64,000 nucleotides of DNA from Hibiscus mutabilis (GCA_019671005.1 CM033714.1:57335741-57399740), one strand, 5' to 3'; counted from the stretch's first letter, positions 10,181-21,790 are shown. Numbers and translations: made by a program. The notes: generated by a model not told the origin, from the sequence alone.

Positions 10181-13100
10181 TGTTGTTGAAGATGGCTACT
10201 TTGATTGTAGGATCTATGAAGGGAGCAAGTATTCCTGCAAGTAAGTGGCTTGAAAGAAAGATTTAAAATGTAGGAAATTATGAGAAATGGTGTGCAGAAG
10301 AATGATGAAAGATGGGCAGAAATTGGTTAAGGAAAAGTGGGTTGTTGTATAGGATATTTAGGGCATGAAGATGGCAAAGGATGAAAAGGATGATGGTTCG
10401 TATATGGAGAGATTATGGGCTGGAAAATGGATGATAGTATCTTAAAGAATTAAGGAAGAAACTAGGCTATAGAAAGCCTAACCCCGAACCTTATATGATA
10501 TCTTCAAAGGGTGGTAAAAGGACGTAGACCCGTTGGTTATAAAGAACCAAGAACCCGAAGTATCAAGATGGAAAGAAGGGTTGACGCCATAAGTAAAAAG
10601 ACTTGATAAGTCGATAAAGTTCAATGAAGAACTAAAAGAGAGAAAATTATCACTTGGATAAATTTGATTTAAGTATGAGATGTTTACAAAATGAAATTAT
10701 AACTTATATTTATAGTGGATGAAAGGGCATGGTCGAAAAGGCCTCTAAACTATTTGGCTAAGGCAGTGCCTCCCTCCAAAGGTCTTGGTGTTGTTTCGAA
10801 AGAATTGAACCTCCCTCTAAGTGATTTTGGTGCACAAAACATTTGGGGTGAAAAGTTGTAATTTCTCATATAAAATTCCAGCCTGCACTTCCTTCGGTAA
10901 TTTGGATTGACATGATTTAATAGGTGTTGTAAAGCTAAGAGATAGGAGAACAAGTTTCATGTAAACTTCTCAACCCAGTTATACTTGGATCCTGATCGAA
11001 AATGGCAAACAATCTTACTGACATTTTTGGCAATTAATCTGCCTAATGAAGAGTGATTTGGTTGAAACTCTTCATTTAGGCGCACTCATGCTTTCCCTCC
11101 ATGTGTTTTCTACCCAATCTGATTTCCCTCCAAATGGCTAGTGACATGACCCTTGAGGTGGTGAGCTGTCATGTGTAGATGGAGCTGAAGTAAGTTGATT
11201 GAGCTTGGAGTGAGTTGGATTGAGCTAAGCTAGCTAGCTAAAGGGGCTAGCTCAACCTTCAAGCTGATCTTAGATTCCACGAGCCGTCTTTAGCTAGGTT
11301 AGCTCGTCCTTTAAGCTTGTGAGTTTCCTTAAAATGCTCTCCTTTGTCCTTGAGTTGATCTGAGCACTCCTAGTGGCCTTTGATCTAATCCAAGCTCCTA
11401 GTGATGTCCTTGAACTGCTCCAAGATGTCCTTAAACTCCTTGCGATAATCCGAGCTCCTTATGAGGTCCTTAGACTTATGCCTTCATCTTTAGTACCTAA
11501 AAGAACAACAAACATGTGTGAGCTATTTTTAAAGCTAAAATAAGATGCATTTATTAAACATAAAGATGCAATATGATTAGACATGCTGAAATGAACTTAG
11601 AAATAGATATAAAGATGTGGACTAAGGTGACACATCACATATCAATATGCAAACGCATGCTTATAATATATAATACATAAATGAGGTAATAGAAGATAAA
11701 GTAAGGTAGAACTCCCTTAGAATCAGTCTCAAAGCCCTTAATGGTGTAAACCAATCATGGTGAAAGTTGGTGCATATTAGGATTGTATCAGAAATCCTGA
11801 CACGAGAATTAGTTCAGCAATGGGAGATAAAAGGAATGAAGCAAGTTGTTATACGAGACGAAGAATATGAAAACCATAATGAATGCTTCCAGGACTGTCT
11901 GGAATTCTGAGAAGTCTGTCTTAACCATGTTTGTGTATCATGTGGGTACAATCTATAGGAACCATTTCTAAAGTAATACATGGAAATAATCCTGCTAATC
12001 CTGGCCCAAAAGTAGTAGAGATCACTTTATAAGGGCATATGTCATGTTTGTTAGTTTTCATTTCAATGGAGGGAGTTTTTTTTCATGAATATATGTATAT
12101 CTTTTCTTACCTTTGTAGGCCCATAGATGCCAATTGCAAGATGCGATATTGATTTTGGTACAAAGATTGATTGGATGTTGTAAAGACAATGAAGTGAAAG
12201 TTATTTCTAGTCTACTATGGTCGAAAAAGCAAGAAAAAGTCAGATTACTACACCTTTGATTATGTTCGATGACAAATCTTTAAAATTTATAAACAGTGAA
12301 GTGGACTAGACAATTTTAACCAAGTGGAGTTGCTTGAAATTGAAGTTTTAAGCGTAGTCTTCTATACCCTAAAAACACAATAATAAGAGAGACAAAAAAG
12401 AGAAAGAAAAAGTAAAAGAAAGAATGAATGAAAAAAAAGAAAAAGAAAGAGAGAAGAAAAAGAGCGAAAGAAAAAAGAAAGAAAAAGAAAAAAGAGAGAA
12501 GAAAAAGGGGGAAAAGAGAGAAATAATACATTATTGAATAAATAAGTCTCGAAGCACTTTGATGGAGCTGTGAGGGAGTCGACAAATCTAATAAGGAGCT
12601 ATGCTCCACATGTCCAATACCCTAGCGTCAGAGATGTATCTTTGAAGACATGTGTATAATATTAATATAATAATAGCTAGTAACAACCAGAAGCACACAC
12701 ATACACTTATAGAATTTTATTCTTAGAATAATATTTTTTCACTCTACTGGTTAAACAAGTTCAGGAATCTTAAACACATTTATAAATAGAGAGGGATGAA
12801 GAGAATGAAAAAGGAGTTGTTTTTGACTAGATCGAGCAATGCGGTAATCATAGGGTGTGAACCGAGTGACCTGGAAGAAATTTCATAACTTCAGACATCA
12901 CCACAACATTCATGAGTTATGCTACCCATGGGAGGGTTGAATCTAAGAAGCTCTTGCACTTGATATCCAGAGCATCCTATTCTGTTTTATTTCTTCATAT
13001 TAATACTGTGATTTTATGGGTCTTGTAAGGTATCCTTCATTGAAATGTCGATCAACAAATTGATAATTTTTACAAACAAAAGGATTTCCTTGTATTGCTT

Positions 13101-13750
13101 CAGAGATAAACTTGAAAATACAAGGCTATGGATGTAAATGATCAACCTGACATAGTAAAGATATGGCTGAGTATGAGACACTCATGTTTGATCGTCAGCT
13201 TTCTGGCCAAAAGAGGAATAACCCATCAGGGGTCATGGTGAGGATAATGACAAAAATGCATATATCAGACAATTTAGGGAACTAAAGCAAGTTTCTGCCA
13301 TGGAGTTTTGGTTGACCTTTGAAATTAAAGAAAGAACTTGATAAAATTTTAGGGGCTAGAAGAAAGTTTAGGGACTTGAGGCATTTGCTTGCCCTAAATG
13401 ATGAAAGAGGGGCAAATTCTGCATGATGGGGCAAGAAACAAAGAGATTAGTGGGGCATTATGGTTCGTAGGAGTTCAAATCAGAATAAAAAAGAGAGAAT
13501 GCATAGCCCAAAAGAATTTGATCACTAAAGAAGTTAAAATCTGCTAAAGAATAATAAGAGTTCAAAAACAAAATTTTGAGGCAATTTTGTTAGAGCATGA
13601 AGACGGTACGATTTTAAGACAAAATCTCAAGAAGATCAAGTTAAGAAAGATCTAATAAGAACAATCTGAATAGATTAGGTACTGTTGCAACGGTATAAGA
13701 AAACTCAATTGAGAAGAAAAGATCATAGCGCATCCGACTGGTCCTCAATT
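10181..13750 (+). other. Non-coding internal DNA of element B where pol should be
   Basis: Autonomous Tat elements have protease, RT, RNase H and integrase after gag. In this stretch I see only short frames (for example 10750-10953 minus) with no such motifs. The stretch holds a simple GAGCTNNGCTAGCTAG-like patch near 11160-11330 and a polypurine run at 12362-12535. The remainder is AT-rich sequence with nothing recognisable. Confidence 0.6.
12362..12535 (+). repeat. Polypurine (GA-rich) run
   Basis: This is almost pure A/G, mainly GAAAAAG and GAGAGAAG phrases. It is comparable to the runs at 390-475 and 1921-2030 in element A, which also precede the 3' repeat region. The long minus-strand frame over it (12316-12609) is a compositional artefact. 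Confidence 0.85.
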
Positions 13751-13754
13751 GACA

Positions 13755-13862
13755 TCATTCATGCATCATATATAGTTAGGCATCAATAAGATAGGAGCAT
13801 GCTAACCCATACATTCATAGCATGTTTTTTGCATATTTTGGCAGGAATTTACAGGAATCAAC
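13755..13862 (+). other. Block shared by 3' regions of elements A and B
   Basis: The phrases ATGCATCATATATAGTTAGGCATC and GGAGCATGCTAA, followed by a T-rich stretch ending TTTTGGCAGG, match 711-790 and 2271-2351 in element A. The combination of a CTAAC/CTAAA-like branch site, a T-rich tract and an AG resembles an intron 3' end. It links A and B as relatives. Confidence 0.6.
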
Positions 13863-14000
13863 AAAGAACGGACAAAGATTTCAATCTACAACTCCAAGAT
13901 TGGAGAAGTAGATCTAGCAACGACTAGCAAAGATTTCAATCACATTTTTGTGAAGCAAAGATACCAATATGTAAGAAGAGGCGGATCACAACAAAGATTT

Positions 14001-14510
14001 TTTTATTGTCTACACAATATAGAAAGTGCATTACAATCCTAAAACCTCCGGGTCATCAGTAAATCTTTCGGGTATGATGTTAAGTCCTTTGGGCCATCAC
14101 CTTTGGGAGTGATGTGAACATTTGATTGTTTGCACAAGACAAAAATTGCATTACAAGCCTAAAACCTTTGGGTTATCAGTAAATCCTTCAGGTATGATGT
14201 TAAGTCCTTCGGGCAATCACCTTTGGAAGTAATAAGAACATTTGATTGTTTGCACAAGAAAGAAAATGCATTATAATCCTAAAACCTTCAGGTCATCAAT
14301 AAATCCTTCAGGTATGATGTTAAGTCCTTTGGGCCATCACCTTCGGGAGTGACGGAAACATTTGATTTTTTGCACAAGACATAAAGTGCAATACGATTTT
14401 AAATCCTTCGAGTCATCAGTAAGTCCTTCGGGCATGGTGCTAAGTCCTTTGGGCTGAAACCTTCAGAAATGATGAGGACTTTTTGAATGTCGTCGCAGTA
14501 AGACAGTGGA
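14001..14510 (+). repeat. 120-bp tandem repeat, 4 copies
   Basis: Units restart at about 14041, 14161, 14281 and 14401, an exact 120-bp period. Each unit contains several shorter sub-repeats of about 20 bp (CCTTCGGGTATGA-like phrases ending in TAAGT). It lies in the 3' non-coding part of element B. Confidence 0.92.
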
Positions 14511-15009
14511 GGCACGGTATCGTCAAAGATTTACACCTTTTGAACCATCATTTTCAAGAAAGGAAACGAGTTCAAGTTACCAGATTTAAAAGCAAGATAG
14601 ATCAACTTCAAGCTTGAATGAAAAATATTCACAATTTAATTGGTAAAAAGTTTTAGCATTTCTCGTTGAAGAATTTTAATTTTCTTAATGATTTACCCAA
14701 ATTTTACATTTTCTTTACAATTGATGTTGAAAGATTAAGGATAAATCGGACTTTGTGCAGGTCACATATATTTTAAGTATAGAAGGAGATCGATCGACAC
14801 AGAAAAAGGAACGGAGGATCCAATGCGAGTTTCAATTTGAAAGATCGAGACATCATAGGCAGAAAAAAGCAATGATTATAAAGATCTCAGCGCCTCAAGC
14901 GGAAATTGAGGATACTTCATATTGCATCAAGTTGAATTCTTATTAACTGATGATATTTCATTTTGTAGGTTCAATTTTTCCCCAGAGGGGGAGGAAAATC
15001 AACATTCCT
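14511..15009 (+). other. Non-coding, element B
   Basis: No gene is convincing here. The 63-codon frame at 14755-14946 lacks any family resemblance. Confidence 0.4.
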
Positions 15010-15240
15010 AACAAAGAATACATAGCTCCTATTGGGAAGAGTTCATCTAGCAAAGAATACAGAGCTCCTAATAGGAAGAGTTCACCCAACAAATAATACA
15101 GAGCTCCTAATGTGAAGAGTTCACCCAACAAAGACTAAGCTCCTAATGTGAAGAGTTCGCCCAACAAAGAATACAAAGCTCCTAATGCGAAGAGTTCGCC
15201 CAACAAAGAATCCAGAGTTCCAAATGAGAAGAGCTCACTT
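15010..15240 (+). repeat. 39-bp minisatellite, about 6 copies
   Basis: The consensus contains AACAAAGAATACAGAGCTCC and AATGTGAAGAGTTCGCCC. Copies follow at about 39-bp steps, one shortened near 15130. A short frame across it (15148-15348) simply translates the repeat (SSPNKE motif) and is not a supported gene. Confidence 0.88.
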
Positions 15241-15900
15241 GTTCAACACCTTTATAGAGAGGTGGATCAACATTTCAGAAGAATGAAGAGTGTGTTCTAC
15301 CCTAGGCTTCGCAACGTTTTAGAAGAATGGATATTTCAACTTTTTTAGAGAAAAGTGGATCGACATTACAAAAAAACTTGCTTGTTCAACACCTTTGCAG
15401 AGAGGTGGATCAAAATTTCCAAGAAATATGGACGAGTTTATAATGAGAAAAGTCCATTTGTTTGAAACCTTTACAGAGAGATGGGTCAACATTCCCAATA
15501 GTGAACGAGGATAAACCTTTTTGTAGAAAAAAGTAGATCGACCTTATAGAAAAACTTGATTATTAAACGCCTTTACAAAGAGGAAGGTTAGTGTTTGCAA
15601 GAAGAACGATGAGTTCCAAATAAGAAGAGCTCGTTAGTTCGTCGCCATTGTAGAAAAAGTGATCAACATCGCCTCTTAGAATGAATGGGTTCATGAGAAG
15701 AACTGGTTCAGATTTCACGGTAAGCTTTGGCAGAAGGATTTGGAAGTTCATAATAAGAAGAGCTTGTTCAAGCTTTCTAAAGAGGAAGAAAGAGTGAAAG
15801 TTCATAATAAAGGGACCTTGCAGCTCAGAGCAACGGTAGGCAAGTTCAGACAAAATTTGTGTCTTTTCAGTCTTTGCCCAATTCTTGTTCCATAGCAATG
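15241..15900 (+). repeat. Degenerate longer repeats before the 3' LTR of B
   Basis: Phrases such as TTGTTCAACACCTTTACAGAG, AGGTGGATCAACATT and AAGAAGAGCTC recur irregularly (near 15240, 15390, 15460 and 15570). These look like eroded tandem units. No gene is supported; the minus frame at 15563-15928 lacks recognisable motifs. Confidence 0.55.
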
Positions 15901-15916
15901 AGCAAAGAGGGGTAGC
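15901..15916 (+). other. Polypurine tract of element B
   Basis: AGCAAAGAGGGGTAGC lies immediately upstream of the 3' LTR start TGTAATAC at 15917. Confidence 0.75.
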
Positions 15917-16684
15917 TGTAATACACATATTTTGTCCGAGATTAGTACTATATTAGTAATTAACTATAAATAAAACTAAATAAAGAAATAAATAAATATA
16001 ATAAAACCCATAAATAAATGAATAGCCCCAAGAATGATGTACAATGTTCATAAAATGTCCAAGTTACATATAAAAAAACTTAAAGGCCCAATTTAAGCAC
16101 AAACTCTCATTACATTTGTTTTTTCCACCCATTTTCATACCAAACAAACACATACTCTGATCCAAAAATCCCTTTCCCACCTAAACTTTAATCCCAAGGG
16201 ACATGGAAGTGTTCCATTGGCCTAAAGGAATTCACATGAATCATGATTTTCTTTCTCATTAGTTGGATCCAGCTAGCCTTGATGACATCACCAATTATGT
16301 CATCCTCTACTATACTATAAATTGGAGGAGAGAGAGTGTGTCAAGAATTAATGACCAATGATTAGAGTCATTAATATGAGATAATAATAATAATAATAAT
16401 AAAACTAATAATAAATATAGGAGAGAGAGAAGGTCTTCGGGTATACAAACTGATGTTGGGGAGCCGAATGGTCGTCAGGAACTGAGGAATCACCGTGGAG
16501 CTTGACCCGTCATCGGAGAATGAGAGTAGATGCCAAAACGTTGAACAACCATGACAGATTTGAAGGTAATTCCATCTTTTGAACCTTAATCTTCATATCT
16601 TAAAAATAGAGAAACATGTTAGAAATGGAAACTAAAAAAAATGAAGAAATCCTTGGTTTTCGTTTGAACTTCACTGTGGCTGGA
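15917..16684 (+). mobile_element. 3' LTR of element B, left portion
   Basis: It matches 4861-5625 of the 5' LTR and is cut by insertion of element C. It resumes at 27856. The pre-insertion sequence is seen intact in the 5' LTR near 5610-5630. Confidence 0.9.
16680..16684 (+). repeat. Target-site duplication of element C, left (CTGGA)
   Basis: The undisturbed 5' LTR of B reads CCGGA at this point. The left copy is CTGGA and the right copy (27856-27860) is CCGAA. Each differs by one transition at the same CpG. Confidence 0.85.
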
Positions 16685-17307
16685 TGTAACGCCCCAGTTT
16701 TGGTCCTAGGACTTTTTAGGATGATTAGACGGTCTAGTGGACCGAGATTAGAGATTCGAGTCAGGTTTGAGATTTCAATCGAAATAAATATTTTTGGTGC
16801 ATGAAAAATATGGGAAAATATCTAAAAAATATTTAATATATGGATATTTTTGGTAAATTCAATTTTGGAAAATGGAATTTGGAAATTGGACATTTTGGAT
16901 AGTGACAAAAATGTAAAGATTGAAAACTATTTTTAGAGCCTGTTTTGTAAAAGGATCAAAACTTTGAATCTTTAAGGAGCTCCTTTACCTAAAATTTTAA
17001 TTTGAGAATCCTCTTAATTGGGACTAATTTTTAATGGGTTTTAATTAAGGAAATTAAAGAGGAGTTAATTAAGAAAATGGTTATTTTCCTAAAAACACTT
17101 TTGACGTAACTTCTTTTCTCAAACTTTTCTCTCAACTTCTCTCCGGCCAAACACTTTCTTTTGCATCAAATATTTGAGGCAATGGTCTTGATTTCTTAAA
17201 ACTTTAATTTCTAATGGATTCTTCAATCTTGTTTTCCGAAATCTCATTGTTATCTTTTGTTTTTCAAGAGTAAAACATCCAATTGAGAGAAAATTCACTC
17301 ATTGGAG

Positions 17308-18850
17308 GTAAGGTTCGTTCTTCTCCTCTAATGAGTTTATTGAAATTCCCAAGTATCTGATCCTTGTTTAACAGTTTCTAATGAGTTTTATGATTTAATT
17401 ATGGAAATTGGTTAAATCAAGGTTTAATTTATGAGATTAAGTGATTTTTGTTTCAGATCTATTTTGATGAGTTATTGATTGATTATAATCGTGATTTTGA
17501 TGTTTATACTGTTAATAAGTGTTTTTAATATTATAATCTAGAAACTATGTGAATCTCTAATTAGTTAGGTTGCTAGTGTTGTATTTTTGGCGAGTTATGG
17601 GTGTTTAATGAATGCTAGAGGTATAGGGATGATTTTAGGTTATTTTTGGATGTCAATTGAAGTTAATTGATGGATTAGACCTATAGGTTTTGGCTAGGTT
17701 AAGTTTGGAAGGTTTTTTATGTTGATTTCAGTTGTTGTGAAATGGTTTTTGGATAGAGGTGTTGGGGAATTATGTTGCTGAGTCTTTGAATGCATTTTGA
17801 TGCATTGAATCCCCTGTTTTTGTATGTTTAATTCATGGTTGATTGATCTTTAAGCTCGTGGCACCGTTTCCGAAGCTTTGGACGAGTAGTTCGCATCGGC
17901 GAGTGAGGTTATACGAAGTTGGTGACTGAGAACATGGATTCCAAATTTGAAATGGTTTAAAGGTTATATTGGGAGTTTAAATTGAGCTTGAAATGATAGT
18001 TTAAACTCAGAAATATGTATAAAGAGATTCCTCCCTTGGTCATACTTTGGCGAAATTGTTTTTATGCACTTATTTTTGAATTACATGGTACCTACTGTTA
18101 ATGCATGGTTTAATGCATTGAAAATGGTTTTTTTGTTGCACATAAAAACATTGAGGTACATGGTTAACAATGAATTATATTGGCAAGTGATGTGGTTTAA
18201 AATGTTATCAGATATAGTTGGTCGGTCATAGGATTGATAGTGCACTATAAAAAGTCATATTGGGTGTTGAAGGGTTCATGTGTACCGAATACTCCACCAC
18301 GAGTACCCTAACGGTGGAGGGGTTATATGGTACCAAAAACTCCTGATAGTAGAGTATGCATTTAACTGATGATTGGGTTGTGATTGTACCTGGTTGTGAT
18401 TGTACCTTGAATTCCGGTTGAGATGGCATGAAGAATTGAGAGGACACTTGTTGAATATGTGTATCCAATGTAATATTTTGTGAAATGGAACTTGGTTCAT
18501 GATCACTTGAAATCCAATATAATTAATGATGTATCATATTGATGGATTATGTTATATAATGTTGATTTATGCATGTTTACTCTTTAAGCCTTGCATATGG
18601 GTTGTTATGCATGGGAAAGCTTAAATTGAGGATTAACAAATAGGATTTTGTAGTTGATCCATGATACATGTTGCATATGGTTTAATATGCATGCTTTGGA
18701 AATGTAAAGTGCATAGTTTGAAAAGCATGATGATTTGAAAGATGTTTTTAAAATGTTGAACTCATGTGAGTTGGAAATTGGTTTTAATTGCATTGATGGT
18801 GTTGTGTTTTGAGCACTCCTCACTTACGCTCTCTTTTTTCATCAATGCAG
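17308..18850 (+). other. Candidate LTR-embedded intron, LTR C
   Basis: A donor-like GGAG/GTAAGG starts at 17308. An acceptor-like stretch of a CTTAC branch-type site, a pyrimidine run and ATCAATGCAG ends at 18850. A pyrimidine-rich leader-like stretch (CTTTTCTCTC) lies upstream of the donor. The same pair occurs in LTRs C', E and G. This is inference without transcript evidence. Confidence 0.35.
18198..18330 (+). promoter_or_regulatory. Conserved promoter-like block with TATA box, LTR C
   Basis: A GATATAGTTGG phrase, then CATAGGATTGATAG, then GTGCACTATAAAAAG (TATA at 18246-18254). The block recurs in the 3' LTR (26275-26330), in LTR C' (47750-47810, minus), partly in LTR E (52180-52240), and without the TATA in solo LTR G (38370-38410). 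Conservation across different LTRs suggests transcriptional function. Confidence 0.55.
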
Positions 18851-19272
18851 AGAATTAAGGGTTGGAGCAGTGAGCAAGAGAGGGGAAATCCAAGGACTTG
18901 AATAACACCAAAGTATAGTTTTTGAACTAAACTAGTAGTAATAAAGGCAATGAAGTTCATTGTTGTTTGGGAGTGTTATTTGCTAAACTCCCTATTTGAG
19001 CAAGTTTATAATGTTGTTATGGTGTTGTATGAGGCTTTATATGTTTGGTTTTGAGGTGGGTTTATGTTTTGTGTTTTGGATGGTTTGGATTTTAGGATGC
19101 ATACCTCTAGACTTGAGATTGAAGTATGTTGCCATGTTAAGATCATGTTTCTTGATATGCTGACATGGATTGATCCTTAGATAAGGGGTTTACATTTTTA
19201 TAATTGATTAAGGCATGTTTGAATCCATGATCGAAAGAAAGACCAACAAATTTGGACATTACAGGTCCAGGA

Positions 19273-19429
19273 GTACCAGTATGCAGGGCTCCGTATCGGT
19301 ATAGGTATGTGATTTTGGTGGTCTAGTATCGGTACACGGGGATGTGTATCAGTATGCATTTTAGCCACTGGAATCTAGTTTTACTCAGTGTACCCAGCGT
19401 ACCGATACACCTTGGGACCATATCGGTAC
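19273..19429 (+). repeat. Paired palindrome array in LTR C
   Basis: Decamers resembling GTAYCGRTAC lie at 19273, 19293, 19326, 19346, 19399 and 19420. They form three pairs with steps of 20, 20 and 21 bp. Two are perfect palindromes or near it (19326, 19399) and the others are off by one to three bases. Confidence 0.75.
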
Positions 19430-19862
19430 GACAAGCCGTTATGTTAGTTATGGATTGTTTTATATTTTGAGATTCTTCCGTTTTGGTCAATGGATCTTAT
19501 GTTTACAATTGTATGAGTTTGGATTATTGTTGTGAGCTGAAATTTGGCAAGAAAGAATGTAATCTGATTAATTGAGGTTTGGTAACTTGAATTTCAAGTA
19601 AACCCTCATAATTTTCTAGATTTGCATTTTAGTCCTTAAAATGCAAATTACGCAATTGGATGTTTAATCGGTACCCAATATAGTTGGGATTTCACCCGCT
19701 GCCAGCATGCTCACTATAGGATGTAATGTTTCATCTACACAATATAAAAGGAAAAAATAACCTAAGTTTAGATAATCGATTCGGGTTTTGTTTCGGCAAA
19801 ACCCAATATAGCTCGCTCGGTTCATTCTAGCGTCTAGGCTAGGTCGAGTGGGTTATATTTGG

Positions 19863-19880
19863 TGGTATCAGATCTAGGTT
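19863..19880 (+). other. Primer binding site of element C (tRNA-iMet)
   Basis: TGGTATCAGATCTAGGTT starts 6 bp after the 5' LTR. It matches the common TGGTATCAGAGCC site complementary to the initiator-Met tRNA 3' end, with changes at the distal end. Confidence 0.85.
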
Positions 19881-20134
19881 TCTAATAAGTGTGATGAGGT
19901 TATAATTATTGGAATGTTGTTAATAATTGATTAATTTTGTTTGTTATGCATGGTGATTGTTAATAAGCACGTTGATTGTTAAATGGCATCTTGGGGGGAT
20001 ATTTGTAGGACACACTGCCTTATTACTAAAGTCTGAAATGTTTTATTTAGAATAGAATTCTTGGATCCTTCCTTGAAGCTAACCTGATTGTTTTTGTTTT
20101 GGTGCAATTATCATACCTTAAATATTTTAGCACA

Positions 20135-21290
20135 ATGGGACCGAGGAGAGAATTGAGATCTAGCATGACTGTTGTTGTCGTTGGGCTGGGAAATTAGGAG
20201 GAAGTTATACCTTTTGGAGGGTTGCCACCCCTTTTGCCTAATCCACCTGTAGGAGTAGTGCAAGTACCACCTACGCTAGTTGGGCTAGTGTTGGGTGAAA
20301 CGGCACCTTTGATACAGGCGATGATTGGGGCTTTTCAAGCTGTTGTTGTTGGAGCACATGTGCTTGTGCCAGTTGCTGGGCAAACTGGGTTGCCATTGGA
20401 ATGTTTGTGTAGTCTGGGAGAGTTGAGTATAGAGGGTTAGCACTTGAGGAGTGGATGGCCAGTACTGATCAGATTTTGGAAGAAATGGGGAGTAGTGATA
20501 CCCGTAAGCTGGGATGTATTGTATCTCTGTTGCAAGAAAACGCGTATAGTTGGTGGACAACTGTGACCGCGGGCATAAAACTTGGTGATGTGACTTAGGA
20601 GTTCTTACGAGCTGCCTTTAAGATGAAGTATCTGGGAGTTAGATACTTGGATGAGAAGAAGTGCGAGTTTATGGCCTTACTTTAGGGTAGTATGTCCATA
20701 GAGGAGTAAGAGGTACAGTTTGTGCAGTTGAGCCAGTATGCTCCTGAACTAGTACCAGATGAGAGGCATCACTATGATCGATTCTGTTATAGGTTAATAC
20801 AGGATGTTAAGACATATATGTTGGCCTTTGATTACACCAATTTTAGCATGTTGGTTACACGGGCGAAGAACATTGAGCAGAACATGTGTTTATCAGTTCG
20901 TATGGGAGGTTCTGGCTCTAGCTAGGGAGTTGCATATTCTAGTTCCGGTGGTGGTCAGTTTAAGAAACATTATGATAAAAGGTATCGCTCTGAATTAAGG
21001 TGAGGTAGAGGTGGTGATGGGCGTGGATCGCAGGGTTAGGGTACCCAGGCTAGAGCAGCAGATCGCGTGATCACATGACGCGAGACTATCCATGTTTGGC
21101 TCGTGAGAGACAAGCTCTTGCGAATTTTGTTGCTCAATATTATTGGATTTGTAGATCGAGTGATCATCTAAGATGTGATTGTCCATTGTTGGGGGTGGTG
21201 GACAGGCAAGGGCGTCTGCAGTTGTACCATAAAGAGGTCATGGTCGCTGTCGGGGACAGTTTTAGTGAAGGGATAAGGTTTCGAGGATGG
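20135..21290 (+). pseudogene. gag: Gag of element C, broken
   Basis: The capsid polyprotein of a chromovirus. It starts at the ATG at 20135 (MGPRRELRSSM). There is a TAG at 20195-20197, a proline/valine-rich region, a frameshift near 20437, then the retrotransposon gag core: LALEEWMASTDQIL, YSWWTTVTAG, FKMKYLGVRYLDEKK and LSQYAPELVPDE. The core contains several stops, for example near 20598, 20683 and 20708. A zinc-knuckle remnant near 21140 reads YWICRSSDHLRCDCP; the first cysteine of CX2CX4HX4C is now tyrosine. The order and length fit a Tekay gag of about 400 residues. It is not functional. Confidence 0.85.
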
Positions 21291-21790
21291 TGGCTCATAT
21301 CGTTGCTATTCAACCAGAGGGTGGTAGTCTTTCGAGGGTAAACGCACCTTGCGAGGGATATAACGACACTAATGTTATTAAAGGTACATTTATATTGCAA
21401 TCTTTGCCATTGTTTTCTTTGGTTTATTCTAGTTCAATGCATTCATATATCTTGCGTGAGCATGCACATTTGCTTAATATACCTGTAGAAGTGTTGGATG
21501 TGGGTATGAATGTAACTAGTTTTTTGGGCAAAACGGTCGTTACAAGAAGGTTGTTTAGGAGATGTCCTTTGACAGTTCAAGGTCATGTGTTTGCAGTTGA
21601 TTTGATAGAGTTGCCATTTTACGATTTTTATGCAATTCTGGCATGGATTGGTTGTCTGGGCATAGAGCTGTGGTTGATTTTGAATCCAAATGAGTTTCTT
21701 TGAAACTTGGTCATGACTACGAAGTGGTAGTTGTGGGCGAGAATGCTAAGTTCTTGCCCAATGTTATTTTGGCTTAGGAAGCGAGTCGTT
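21287..21790 (+). pseudogene. pr: Protease of element C, catalytic Asp lost
   Basis: The aspartic protease processes the Gag-Pol polyprotein. The reading VYSSSMHSYIL stands where the family has a D-S/T-G-A-T-H-S-F-I motif, so the catalytic aspartate is replaced by tyrosine and the glycine is lost. Downstream, LIELPFYDFYAIL corresponds to the conserved LPMYDFDVILGMDWL region. A frameshift follows near 21700, after which protease C-terminal sequence and linker continue in another frame to the RT. The frame is otherwise open for 138 codons. Confidence 0.8.

Larger units (their letters stand above)
16685..19857 (+). mobile_element. 5' LTR of element C
   Basis: It starts TGTAACGCCCC and ends GGGTTATA (the canonical ACA mutated to ATA; the 3' LTR keeps TTACA). 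Its 3173 bp match the 3192-bp 3' LTR with clear divergence and indels, for example about 60 bp near 18310-18370 missing from the 3' copy. It contains a TATA box, splice-like signals and a palindrome array, listed separately. Confidence 0.93.

Noticed and set aside
12316..12609. 97-codon minus-strand frame resembling a hydrophobic membrane protein
   Set aside because: It covers a GA-rich run; the Phe/Leu/Ser content comes from the simple sequence.
20285..20560. 91-codon minus-strand frame
   Set aside because: It is the shadow of the plus-strand gag of element C.
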